From Thermotogae bacterium (GTDB taxonomy: Bacteria; Hydrothermota; Hydrothermia; LBFQ01): a stretch of 40,969 nt of DNA. Shown piece by piece: positions 22,355 to 29,610 of this stretch (position 1 is the stretch's first letter; every line of letters starts with the position of its first letter). The stretch covers positions 1-40,969 of the forward strand of contig JAADDJ010000009.1 in the NCBI GenBank assembly GCA_013153965.1. The letters are read 5' to 3'. Made by a program: the position numbers and the translations under genes. The notes below the pieces were generated by a model, which was given only the letters and a program-made list of their open reading frames with translations, made no database searches and was not told the DNA's origin.

Positions 22355-22996
22355 TCGCCCATCGCGAAGACGTAGTATTACGTCGCAGGTGGCCGCCATA
22401 TCGGCGTCGTGGGTGGCCACTATCACCGTGCGACCCGCGCGGGCCACGTCCTTGAGTATGCGAAATATCTGGCGGGAGTTGGCGCTGTCCAAATTCCCCG
22501 TCGGCTCGTCGGCCAGAAGGATGGCGGGATCCTTCATCAGGGCTCTGGCGATGGCTATACGCTGTTGCTCGCCCCCCGAATATTCGTGGGGGAGGCGGTA
22601 GGGATCCTCTATGCCGAGGGTCCTCAGGAGTTCGGCCGCCCGCCGTGCGTCCGTTCTGCCCGTCTTCAGGTATAGGCCCACATTCAAATTGTCGGCGGCG
22701 TTAAGGTAGGGCAGAAGGTAGAACCTCTGAAAGACGAATCCGAAGTGGAGGGCCCGCAGCCTCGCCCGCTCGTCATCGCTCAAGGATGAGAGAACCGTAT
22801 CGCCTAAGAGGACCCGGCCGGACGTGGGCGTCTCCACGCCCGCGAGCAGGTACAGGAGGGTGCTCTTCCCGCTTCCGGAGGGACCGACTACGGCGTAGCA
22901 TCTCCCGGGGTGGAAGGTGTATCCGAAGCCGTTTAGGGCGACGGTGCGCACCCTATCGCCATAGACTTTAACGAGATTCTCCGCCACCAGCCTCAT
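22331..22996 (-). CDS. ABC exporter ATPase (LolD/MacB type)
   Basis: A 221-residue nucleotide-binding subunit. Walker A is GPSGSGKST, the signature YSGGEQQRIAIARAL, Walker B AILLADEPTGNLD, and the switch His lies in ATHDADMA. The NLD after Walker B and the ~220-residue size are typical of LolD/MacB/FtsE-type ATPases that power lipoprotein sorting or periplasmic mechanotransmission rather than substrate import. Its ATG overlaps the TGA of the FtsX/MacB-like permease (ATGA), with a GGGAGG-rich stretch just upstream that can serve as SD, so the pair forms one complex. The lolC/E or macA partner is not beside it; the actual cargo is unknown. Confidence 0.92.
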   Translation of the reverse strand: MRLVAENLVKVYGDRVRTVALNGFGYTFHPGRCYAVVGPSGSGKSTLLYLLAGVETPTSGRVLLGDTVLSSLSDDERARLRALHFGFVFQRFYLLPYLNAADNLNVGLYLKTGRTDARRAAELLRTLGIEDPYRLPHEYSGGEQQRIAIARALMKDPAILLADEPTGNLDSANSRQIFRILKDVARAGRTVIVATHDADMAATCDVILRLRDGRLSGDHGL

Positions 22997-24105
22997 CCTC
23001 CCAATCCCTCCCTTATGTTGCTCCGCAGCAGCGCCATGGCCGGAAGAAGGCCCCCGAGAACTCCTATCATCATGGCCAGAGCGAAGGATAGGGCGAAGGA
23101 GGAGGGGGAGACGTCCAGAAGGTCCAAGCCGAACCGGCTACGTATCATCCGGTCCGAGACTGCCACGAGGAGGAGCCCCACTATGCTCCCGAGGAGCCAT
23201 CCGGCGAGGGATACGAGGGCCGATTGGCCCACGACGCTCGCGAGTAGGAATCTGCGGGTGGCCCCCAAGGCCCGCAGCAGGGCGAACTCCCAGCGGCGCT
23301 CCTGTACCGTTATGGACATGACGGCGAAGAGGAGAACGGCGCTCACGAAGAGGGAGACGAGGGATAGCGAGAGGCGGAGGGCATCCCCGAAGGCCACCAT
23401 GGAGTTGGCCAGGTCCGCCAGCCATCGGGAGGTTTGGACGGTGTAATTCGGGAGGACCGCCTTCAGGGAATCCAGAGCTTCGTTGAGCCTCTCCGGAGGT
23501 GGGGATACGGCTATGGCGAGGACGCGGTCCGTACCCAGATCCCGCATGAGGAGGTTGAGGGGCACTATCACGGTGTTGTCAATCAGCTCGGCCTCACCCC
23601 CCATTATGCCCACCACCACGTACCTGCCCGTCGCCACGGTCAGGCTATCTCCGACCTTCAGACCCAGAACCTTCGCCAGACCCCTCCCCACGAGGGCCTC
23701 CCGGCGGGTGCTGTCGCCGATGTCCCGACCTCTCAAGATTTCATAGTCGGTTATGAAGCGCATGGATGACGAAAAATCCCTCCCCATCACCACCCCCATG
23801 GCCTTAGGGGGGAATCCTCCCATGTAGGGGAGGCGCAGGATGGAGAAGACCTTCCCCACCTTCATCTCCCTCAGGGTGTCGGCCAACCCTCTCGGCAGCA
23901 GAGGCTGCGAGGACACGTACTCCTTGGGCAGGATGAGTATCTGGGGAGAGAAGGCGGATAGATTCCGCCGCAGGAAATTCCTCGCCCCATCCCCGAAGGC
24001 CAGCAGGTACAGGAGCATGGCCACCGATACCCCCAAGCCCAGCACCGCCAGAGAGAAGCGGAGCCTATGATGGAGCGTGGCCCTCATGATCATCCTAAGG
24101 AGCAT
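22993..24105 (-). CDS. ABC exporter permease (FtsX/MacB/LolC-like)
   Basis: A 370-residue permease with the four-helix plan of the type VII ABC family: TM1 at about 15-38 (FSLAVLGLGVSVAMLLYLLA), a large extracytoplasmic MacB_PCD-like domain (~40-240, with GRGLAKVLGLKVGD), then three C-terminal helices (~245-275, 290-320, 330-362) with the conserved RRWEFALLRALGATRRFLL cytoplasmic loop that engages the ATPase. A single permease implies a homodimer, or LolC/LolE with the other subunit elsewhere. The ATG is 6 nt after TAGAAT (24112-24117), in a 34-bp divergent gap with the DUF2207 gene. Precedes and overlaps the ATPase gene. Confidence 0.9.
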   Translation of the reverse strand: MLLRMIMRATLHHRLRFSLAVLGLGVSVAMLLYLLAFGDGARNFLRRNLSAFSPQILILPKEYVSSQPLLPRGLADTLREMKVGKVFSILRLPYMGGFPPKAMGVVMGRDFSSSMRFITDYEILRGRDIGDSTRREALVGRGLAKVLGLKVGDSLTVATGRYVVVGIMGGEAELIDNTVIVPLNLLMRDLGTDRVLAIAVSPPPERLNEALDSLKAVLPNYTVQTSRWLADLANSMVAFGDALRLSLSLVSLFVSAVLLFAVMSITVQERRWEFALLRALGATRRFLLASVVGQSALVSLAGWLLGSIVGLLLVAVSDRMIRSRFGLDLLDVSPSSFALSFALAMMIGVLGGLLPAMALLRSNIREGLGG

Positions 24106-24111
24106 TGCCCG

Positions 24112-24117
24112 ATTCTA
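24112..24117 (-). promoter_or_regulatory. -10 hexamer TAGAAT for the ABC permease operon
   Basis: CCG-TAGAAT lies 6 nt before the ATG. It is only 9 bp from the opposing hexamer at 24127-24132, within an imperfect palindrome. Confidence 0.65.
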
Positions 24118-24126
24118 CGGCCGCCT

Positions 24127-24132
24127 TAAAAT
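24127..24132 (+). promoter_or_regulatory. -10 hexamer TAAAAT for the DUF2207 gene
   Basis: CCT-TAAAAT lies 7 nt before the in-frame TTG at 24140 and selects it as start. Confidence 0.6.
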
Positions 24133-24139
24133 CCCAAGG

Positions 24140-25840
24140 TTGCTTCCTCTTGTTCTCGCGAGCGGAACCTGCCCGGGTGAGGTGCCTGAATGCATACTCA
24201 ACTACGAGCAGACCGTTCGGATTGAAAGGGATGCCTCCCTTCTGGTTGAGGAGAGGATAACCGTCAAGGCTGCGGGATTGAGGATAAAGAGGGGGATATA
24301 CAGGGACTTCCCCACATCCTACCGCCGGGGAGGATTGAGGTACAGGGTGTCCTTCAAGGTCCTCAAGGTCCTGCGCGACGGGAGGCCGGAGAATTGGTTC
24401 GTCCGGAGGTTGAGCAACGGCGTGCGCATATACATCGGCCGTGAGGACGTGCTCCTTGAGCCGGGGATCCACACTTACACGCTGGTATATCGCACGGATA
24501 GACAGATAGGCTTCTTTGAGGATCATGATGAGCTCTACTGGAACGTAACGGGCAACGGTTGGGAGTTTCCCATAGCGAGGGTCCTCGCCGAGGTAATCCT
24601 CCCGAAGGGTGTCCCGCCCGAGAGCGTACGATACACCGCCTACACCGGAGGGTACGGATTCGGGGGCCACGACTACGAGGCGCGCATCGTCGGAGGCGAC
24701 CCCCCGAGGGTACTCTTCAGGACCACCCGTCCCCTCGGCCCCCGGGAGGGCCTGACGGTAGTGGTGGGATGGCCCAAGGGGTACGTTAGGGAGCCGGGGA
24801 GACTCCGGCGGCTCCTCTGGCTTATCTCGGATAACCTGTCGCTTCTGGTCCCGTGGCTTGTGGTCGTTCTGCTGCTCGTATATTACGTCGTGGCGTGGGC
24901 CCTGGTGGGTAAGGATCCGCCTAAGGGCACCGTGGTACCCCTCTTCAAACCCCCGCGGGGCATGTCCCCCGCCGCCGTGCGATACGCCCTGCGTATGGGA
25001 GAGTGCGACCACGACTGCCTCGTCGCCGATCTCCTCTCTCTGGCCGTGAAGGGAAAGGTGCGCATAAGGGAGGTGGGCGAGGGATACACGATAGAGGTGG
25101 TGGATACCTCCCGGGAGGGACTTTCGGAGGATGAGGCGAAGCTACTGGAGTATCTCCCCGCCGAGATGTACGTGGGAGGGAACAGATACAATCCTCTCCT
25201 TCCGAGGCTCTCGGCGCTCCTTAGGGGGAGTGTCGCCAAGATGTGGGGTAGATTCTTCCGGCTCAACGAGGAGTACGTGGTCCTCGGATGGCTCATAGCG
25301 CTGTTGGGATGGTTTTTGGCTCTGGTCATGCTCCTCAGGGAGGACGGGGGTTTGATGCACTTCCTGAACTTCGGGGTCGCCGTCCTCGTCGGGTACCTCA
25401 TCATCTCCCGCTTCTCCTACTACATGAGGGCTCCCACCCGCAAGGGACGCAGGCTCTTGGATGAGGTGGAAGGGTTCCGCATGTTCCTTGAGACGGCGGA
25501 GAGGGAGCGTCTGCGCACGCTCTTTCCGAAGGAGAGCTTGCCCTCCGTGTTTGAGAGGTTCCTCCCCTACGCCATGGCTCTGGACGTGGTGGAGACGTGG
25601 GCGGACAAATTCGCCGAAGATCTGCGAACCTCCGATTACAGACCCACCTGGTATGAGGGGAGATCCTTCACCGGATTCACGAGCGGTCGGGCCTACGCTC
25701 GCTTCTTCGGGGGGCTCTCCCGGGGTATGAGCTCCGCCATCGTCTCAGCCTCAAAGCCCCCCGGCTCAACGTCGGGATTCTCCGGATCGGGAGGATTCTC
25801 CGGAGGTGGGGGTGGGGGCGGAGGGGGTGGCGGATGGTGA
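24140..25840 (+). CDS. DUF2207-family membrane protein
   Basis: A 566-residue protein of the DUF2207 family (function unknown). After a short hydrophobic start (MLPLVLASG) comes the extracytoplasmic beta domain: RIKRGIYRDFPTSYR, PGIHTYTLVYRT, DELYWNVTGNGWEFPI and AEVILPKGVPPESVRY. A membrane helix follows (LSLLVPWLVVVLLLVYYVVAWALVG), then a cytoplasmic winged-helix-like part (CDHDCLVADLLSLAVKGKVRI), two more helices (about 400-420 and 430-450), and LPYAMALDVVETWADKF. The tail is a long Gly run ending in Trp, as is usual for DUF2207. The TTG start is set by TAAAAT 7 nt upstream; an in-frame start at 24077 would lie inside the divergent gene. Its TGA abuts the convergent gene's stop. Confidence 0.88.
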   Translation: MLPLVLASGTCPGEVPECILNYEQTVRIERDASLLVEERITVKAAGLRIKRGIYRDFPTSYRRGGLRYRVSFKVLKVLRDGRPENWFVRRLSNGVRIYIGREDVLLEPGIHTYTLVYRTDRQIGFFEDHDELYWNVTGNGWEFPIARVLAEVILPKGVPPESVRYTAYTGGYGFGGHDYEARIVGGDPPRVLFRTTRPLGPREGLTVVVGWPKGYVREPGRLRRLLWLISDNLSLLVPWLVVVLLLVYYVVAWALVGKDPPKGTVVPLFKPPRGMSPAAVRYALRMGECDHDCLVADLLSLAVKGKVRIREVGEGYTIEVVDTSREGLSEDEAKLLEYLPAEMYVGGNRYNPLLPRLSALLRGSVAKMWGRFFRLNEEYVVLGWLIALLGWFLALVMLLREDGGLMHFLNFGVAVLVGYLIISRFSYYMRAPTRKGRRLLDEVEGFRMFLETAERERLRTLFPKESLPSVFERFLPYAMALDVVETWADKFAEDLRTSDYRPTWYEGRSFTGFTSGRAYARFFGGLSRGMSSAIVSASKPPGSTSGFSGSGGFSGGGGGGGGGGGW

Positions 25841-26566
25841 TCACCTCATGAGGTAGGGCATACCCCCGTGCGAGCCCACCCGGGCGAGGACGGTTAGCCT
25901 CTCCCTGCCCGGGGCGTATATGGGGTGGATCTCGGAGAGGACGCGACCCGCCAACACCCGATATCCGGAGGCGTATATGCATCCGCTCTCGTCGTAGAGG
26001 ATTCTGGCCGAGCGGCTCAACACGGACGGGTAAGGAGGCGCCTCGTCGTGCGGGCAGGACCAACCCCCGGGAGACACGTACAGGATCACCCTTCGCCCCG
26101 CGTACCTCTCCGGCTCCCCGAGGATATCGCGCACGCGGGCGCGGAGGATCGGCTCTCCGGAGAATTCCACGGCCACCGAGAAGGTATCCCCGACGATGCT
26201 CAGGGAGGAGTTGGGGCGGATCCTCAACCTCAACGTATCCCCCACGTCCCTCGTCGTTAGATTCATCCCGTAGGACCTTCCCCCGAACGATACGGTCGTC
26301 CCATCGGGCCGAACATCTACGTACAGAGGACCCTCCCCGTCGCCGGCGACCGCCACGCCATGTCCTCCGACGCTCAGGCGGAATCCTCCCTTCACCCTCA
26401 TCCGCAGTCTCATCTTCAACCCCTTGAGTGTGTCTCCACGGGAGAGGGGAAGATTCACGACGTACTCCAGAGAGTGAGGGGCGGATATGGAGGCGGAGCC
26501 TGACAGGTAGGCCTCCGGGCTGGCTCCCACGAAGGCCCCCACGGGAACGGGGAAACCTACCACCAT
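25841..26566 (-). CDS. Exported protein, function unknown (C-terminal OB-like domain)
   Basis: About 241 residues, no firm family. The N-terminus MVVGFPVPVGAFVGASPEA is short and hydrophobic without Lys/Arg. The middle is beta-rich, with 'LYVDVRPDGTTVSFGG' resembling a carbohydrate-binding or concanavalin-like sandwich. The last ~100 residues begin DILGEPERYAGRRVILYV and contain GWSCPHDEAP and YDESGCIYASG; 'EPERYxGRxVxLxV' is a common opening of OB-fold exported domains, and the two Cys may form a disulphide or bind metal. The start is ATG 26566 (5 nt after TAAAAT 26572-26577) or the GTG one codon later (8 nt). Its stop abuts the DUF2207 stop as TGATCA; it diverges from the V-ATPase F-like operon. 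Confidence 0.7.
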   Translation of the reverse strand: MVVGFPVPVGAFVGASPEAYLSGSASISAPHSLEYVVNLPLSRGDTLKGLKMRLRMRVKGGFRLSVGGHGVAVAGDGEGPLYVDVRPDGTTVSFGGRSYGMNLTTRDVGDTLRLRIRPNSSLSIVGDTFSVAVEFSGEPILRARVRDILGEPERYAGRRVILYVSPGGWSCPHDEAPPYPSVLSRSARILYDESGCIYASGYRVLAGRVLSEIHPIYAPGRERLTVLARVGSHGGMPYLMR

Positions 26567-26571
26567 AGCGA

Positions 26572-26577
26572 ATTTTA
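26572..26577 (-). promoter_or_regulatory. -10 hexamer TAAAAT for the OB-like exported protein gene
   Basis: CCG-TAAAAT lies 5 nt before ATG 26566 and 8 nt before GTG 26563. The usual spacing favours the GTG, so the start is open. Confidence 0.6.
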
Positions 26578-26607
26578 CGGTCGCCTTACGCTGCGGCTCA
26601 ACGCTCG

Positions 26608-26613
26608 TATAAT
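26608..26613 (+). promoter_or_regulatory. -10 hexamer TATAAT for the V-ATPase F-like operon
   Basis: CG-TATAAT lies 10 nt before the ATG at 26624. Confidence 0.75.
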
Positions 26614-26623
26614 ACCCCCTCTC

Positions 26624-26956
26624 ATGAAGGAGGGAAAGGTCCTCGTTATAGTACGTCCCCAGTTCGCACCGGGTTTTCTCCTCGTGGGTGCCGATGTCTA
26701 TGAGACGGAGGATCCGCAGCGGGCGGAGCGCAAGGTCAGGGAGCTTCTTCAGGATCCCGGAGATTACCATCTGGTCGTGGTTGATGAGTATCTGGCGGAG
26801 CGTTTCTCCCCACCGGTCCTAAGCAGGATGTTCTCAAGCACGGAGCCCGTATTCATAAACGTCGGTCTCACCGGCACGAGCGATGACGACATACTGCGGG
26901 AGATCCAGCGCCTCGCACAGGAGGCTCTCGGGTACGCCATAAGGATAGACGCATGA
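26624..26956 (+). CDS. V/A-type ATP synthase subunit F-like protein
   Basis: A 110-residue small soluble protein with a Rossmann-like pattern. It matches V/A-ATPase subunit F in layout: GKVLVIVRPQFAPGFLLVGADVY (the 'xGFrLAGv' motif), an EDPQRAERKVRELL helix, then DYHLVVVDEYLAE and VFINVG, ending IQRLAQEALGYAIRIDA. Subunit F sits on the central stalk and regulates rotation. No other V/A-ATPase subunit is in this window; here it leads a three-gene operon with a lipoprotein and an OmpH-like fusion. It may be a true subunit displaced from its operon or an F-like paralogue with another role; the fold call is firmer than the function. Confidence 0.7.
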   Translation: MKEGKVLVIVRPQFAPGFLLVGADVYETEDPQRAERKVRELLQDPGDYHLVVVDEYLAERFSPPVLSRMFSSTEPVFINVGLTGTSDDDILREIQRLAQEALGYAIRIDA

Positions 26957-27708
26957 GGAGGTATCTGCTTCCCCTTCTGGGTATCTTCCTCTCCTGCGGT
27001 CAGGGTGTGTTGCCGTCCAAACCCGTAATATCCGGCTCTTGGGGAACGGAGGATGGGAGGAGGTTGGAGATATACTGGTACTCGCTTGAGGGCGCCCAGA
27101 GGTACGAGCTCAAGGGCATTCGCGACAGCTCGGCCCGGATCCTCCTAAACACCACCGACACCTTCGCCATAGTCTCGGACAGGTTCCCCGCCTATACGGT
27201 CGTGGCCTACGCACCGTCCGACATCCAAGAGAGCGATACCCTCCGCACGTCCCCTCTGGAGGGCTCCTTCGGCCTCCACTCCTACGGCTCCGGCTTCACC
27301 AGCGCCATCTGCTACTACACCGATTCCACCGGGACGACCACCCTCATAGAGTGCGACCCGGAGAACGAGGACGTGAGGGGTCAGATGATCCTACTCTTGG
27401 ATAGCCTCCACTTCATATCGCCCGCCAAGGACACGGCCAAGTTCGGGACCCTCAACATCCTCTACGTCTCGGGACCCTCCGACATGGCTCCCCTACCCCC
27501 TACGGGGTACGCCGACAGCATGGCCATCGTTGCCGGGGATACGGTGGCCTCGTGGATGGATAGGGGGCTCTTGGGAGTCTTTGACCTGTCCGACAACGTG
27601 GCCCGGATAGTGGTTGATAGCCTTTATGTGGGGGATGGTAGCAGGGACTCAATTAGGGTCTGGTTGAGCGTTCGCTATCAGACGATTCCGAGACTAAGAT
27701 GGTATTAG
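26953..27708 (+). CDS. Lipoprotein, function unknown
   Basis: A 251-residue lipoprotein with the signal MRRYLLPLLGIFLSC (Arg-Arg n-region, lipobox FLSC). The body is Ser/Thr/Asp-rich and beta-like: 'LEIYWYSLEGAQRYELKGI' looks like a fibronectin-III-type strand pair, followed by a domain with no recognised motif and two Cys (ICYYTD, IECDP). Its ATG overlaps the preceding TGA, and its end overlaps the next gene by 10 bp, so translation of the three is coupled. An envelope location together with the OmpH-like protein is inferred from the signals. Confidence 0.78.
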   Translation: MRRYLLPLLGIFLSCGQGVLPSKPVISGSWGTEDGRRLEIYWYSLEGAQRYELKGIRDSSARILLNTTDTFAIVSDRFPAYTVVAYAPSDIQESDTLRTSPLEGSFGLHSYGSGFTSAICYYTDSTGTTTLIECDPENEDVRGQMILLLDSLHFISPAKDTAKFGTLNILYVSGPSDMAPLPPTGYADSMAIVAGDTVASWMDRGLLGVFDLSDNVARIVVDSLYVGDGSRDSIRVWLSVRYQTIPRLRWY

Positions 27709-28625
27709 CCCTTTTGCTGAGCCAATCCTACAGGGTGGCCTTCGTTGATATGGAGAAGATATACGGCGAGTATATTGACCTGCGGGATGCCCGCGAGCGG
27801 GTCCTGCGGTACAAGGCCACCTTGGAGATAAGGAGGGATTCGGTGCGCATGAGGCTTGACTCCCTCCAGAGGGAGCTGATGAAGCAGTGGCCCATGCTCA
27901 CGGACGCGGAGAAGATCCTGCGATGGCAGAGCATAGAGGCCCTGAAACGTCGTCTGGACAGCCTAAACAGGAGCATAATACGTCAGGTTGAGGCGAAGTC
28001 CAAGGAGATAATGGCGCCCTATCTGAAGAAGGTTCGGGAGACGGCGGAGAAGATCGCCAAGGATATGGGGTACGACGCCGTTATAGACATAAACGTCGCC
28101 CTCTGGGTGAATCCCCAGCACGACATTACGGGGCTGGTTCTGGACGAGCTCAACAAGGCCCACAAGGCCACCGGTCTGGTCCTGAAGAAGGTCCTGATAT
28201 TCCCCTTCAAGGAGGAGGACTCCCGGGTGGATGCGTGGAATATGGGGGACTCCGCCCAGATATACATCTACGAGGAGCTGAGCGGCAACCCGAAGTTGGA
28301 CATAATGAATCCCGAGAGGGTGAATAACGTTCTGCGGACGAGGGGCTACACGTGGAGGAATCTGGACGAGAAGGTGGTCTTCTCCGTAGCCCAAGCCTTC
28401 GCCCCGGACATATACATCTACGGGACGGTCAAATCCCGCTCGGAGGAGTTCTTGGACTTTACGGTGGCCATATACGACGGGCGAACGGGCGAGGTCGTGA
28501 AGGTGGATGATTCGGAACTAAAGGTTGAGATGACGAACGTGCAGAGGGGCGTGGCCTTCAGGAGCTCCATAACGCAGAGTGCCCGTCAGCTCATAAACCG
28601 CTATCTGTCGCAGTTTAAGCGTTGA
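27699..28625 (+). CDS. OmpH/Skp-like chaperone fused to a LpoB/TolB-N-like domain
   Basis: A 308-residue envelope protein. Residues 10-150 are OmpH/Skp-like: YRVAFVDMEKIYGEYID followed by a long charged coiled-coil arm (ERVLRYKATLEIRRDSVRMR ... RQVEAKSKEIMAPYLKKV) and VIDINVALWVNPQHDIT, the closing strand of the Skp body. From ~163 a second domain begins, KKVLIFPFKEEDSR, with IYIYEELSG, LDIMNPERVNNVLRTRGY, IYIYGTVKSR and DFTVAIYDGRTGEVV, a pattern of LpoB/CsgG/TolB-N-type domains. Skp-type proteins carry unfolded outer-membrane proteins across the periplasm; the fused domain could dock it to a lipoprotein or BAM partner (inference). The signal is only MVLALLLSQ. Start overlaps the lipoprotein gene. 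Confidence 0.72.
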   Translation: MVLALLLSQSYRVAFVDMEKIYGEYIDLRDARERVLRYKATLEIRRDSVRMRLDSLQRELMKQWPMLTDAEKILRWQSIEALKRRLDSLNRSIIRQVEAKSKEIMAPYLKKVRETAEKIAKDMGYDAVIDINVALWVNPQHDITGLVLDELNKAHKATGLVLKKVLIFPFKEEDSRVDAWNMGDSAQIYIYEELSGNPKLDIMNPERVNNVLRTRGYTWRNLDEKVVFSVAQAFAPDIYIYGTVKSRSEEFLDFTVAIYDGRTGEVVKVDDSELKVEMTNVQRGVAFRSSITQSARQLINRYLSQFKR

Positions 28626-28633
28626 GGCACTCG

Positions 28634-28639
28634 TATAAT
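28634..28639 (+). promoter_or_regulatory. -10 hexamer TATAAT for the UPF0104 gene
   Basis: CG-TATAAT lies 8 nt before the TTG start, directly after the end of the OmpH-fusion gene. Confidence 0.75.
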
Positions 28640-28647
28640 AGCCGGAG

Positions 28648-29598
28648 TTGAGAGGCAAGAGTCTGCTCACTACCCTCGCCAAGGTCCTCCTCACCGTAGC
28701 CGCCCTCTATTGGGTGTATCGTACGACGGACGTTCCGGCCGTCCTATCGCTCATACGGGGTATGGACCTGCGATTCGGTCTCCTCGGCGTCCTCTTCGTC
28801 TTCTTCGGCCTCTCCCTCTCCGGCATCAGGTGGTGGATATTCCTGCCCTTCAAGGATAGGGTCTCTCCCCTAAAGGCCGTATTCATAACCCTCGGCGCCC
28901 TCTTCTACGGGATGTTCCTTCCGGCCGGCGCGGGTGTAGATGCTATAAGGGGGTACTACGCCGGACTGGAGATAGACTCCCACTCCACGAGCTTCGCCTC
29001 CGTATTCGTTGATAGGATGGTGGGTTTTCTGGCCCTCACGACCATAGCCCTGGTGGCCCTACTCCTCGGAAGCGCCCCCCTAAGACCCCTCGCCCCCCTG
29101 ATAGTCGCCAGCTTTGCCCTCACGTTCTTCGCCGCCGTCGTGATGTTGAGCCGGCGTCTTAGGCATCCGGTGGCCCGGCTTCTGCAAAGATGGGGGATCT
29201 GGGGTGTGGGGCCGAAGTTGGCCGGATTCCTCATGGCCTTTGATCACTACCGGGACAATCCCGGAAAGGTGGTGGCGGGATTCCTCCTCTCCTTCCTCAT
29301 GCAGGGGCTCTTGGGCGTCGGGGCGTACTTCATAGGCGTGGGGCTTCACCTCAAGCCACCCTTCGTGAAGACTGTCGTATATACCCCTCTGGTCAATCTG
29401 ATAACCATGCTTCCGATAACCATAGGAGGGGTGGGGTTGCGGGAGGGGGGATTCATATATCTGCTGTCCCACGCTGTGGGCAAGGCGGGGGCCGTATCCA
29501 TGTCCATCCTCTACTACTTCGCGAACATTTTGGCCGCCTCGCCGGGTTTCCTCTTCATATGGCTGGCAAGTAGGAACCGACGGGAGCATCAACCTTAA
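28648..29598 (+). CDS. UPF0104/YbhN-AglD-type integral membrane protein (LPG synthase TM-domain family)
   Basis: A 316-residue inner-membrane protein with about eight helices. It fits the family that includes the flippase-like half of lysyl-phosphatidylglycerol synthase (MprF), YbhN and archaeal AglD: ALFYGMFLPAGAGVDAIRGYY (the 'N-xx-P-xxxGEayR-like' motif), VDRMVGF (the 'lDR..G' motif) and LPITIGGVGLREGGF (the 'P-xxxGg-G-rE' motif) are its three hallmarks. There is no synthase domain, so lipid aminoacylation is not predicted; lipid-linked precursor movement is a family-level guess. The TTG start is 8 nt after TATAAT. Its TAA stop lies inside the phoH -10. Confidence 0.85.
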   Translation: MRGKSLLTTLAKVLLTVAALYWVYRTTDVPAVLSLIRGMDLRFGLLGVLFVFFGLSLSGIRWWIFLPFKDRVSPLKAVFITLGALFYGMFLPAGAGVDAIRGYYAGLEIDSHSTSFASVFVDRMVGFLALTTIALVALLLGSAPLRPLAPLIVASFALTFFAAVVMLSRRLRHPVARLLQRWGIWGVGPKLAGFLMAFDHYRDNPGKVVAGFLLSFLMQGLLGVGAYFIGVGLHLKPPFVKTVVYTPLVNLITMLPITIGGVGLREGGFIYLLSHAVGKAGAVSMSILYYFANILAASPGFLFIWLASRNRREHQP

Positions 29599-29601
29599 AC
29601 T
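29596..29601 (+). promoter_or_regulatory. -10 hexamer TAAACT for phoH, formed from the upstream stop codon
   Basis: TAAACT begins with the TAA stop (29596-29598) of the UPF0104 gene and lies 9 nt before the GTG of phoH. The variant with C at position 5 is also used at pstC. Confidence 0.6.
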
Positions 29602-29610
29602 TAACGCTCC

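Noticed and set aside
25785-25837. G-rich simple-sequence tract
   Set aside because: It encodes the Gly-rich tail that is normal for DUF2207 proteins; mixed codons, so not a slippery repeat.
26567-26770. 68-residue upstream extension of the exported protein at 25841-26566
   Set aside because: It runs through the TAAAAT element and into the divergent operon's promoter and coding region; composition changes at the ATG.
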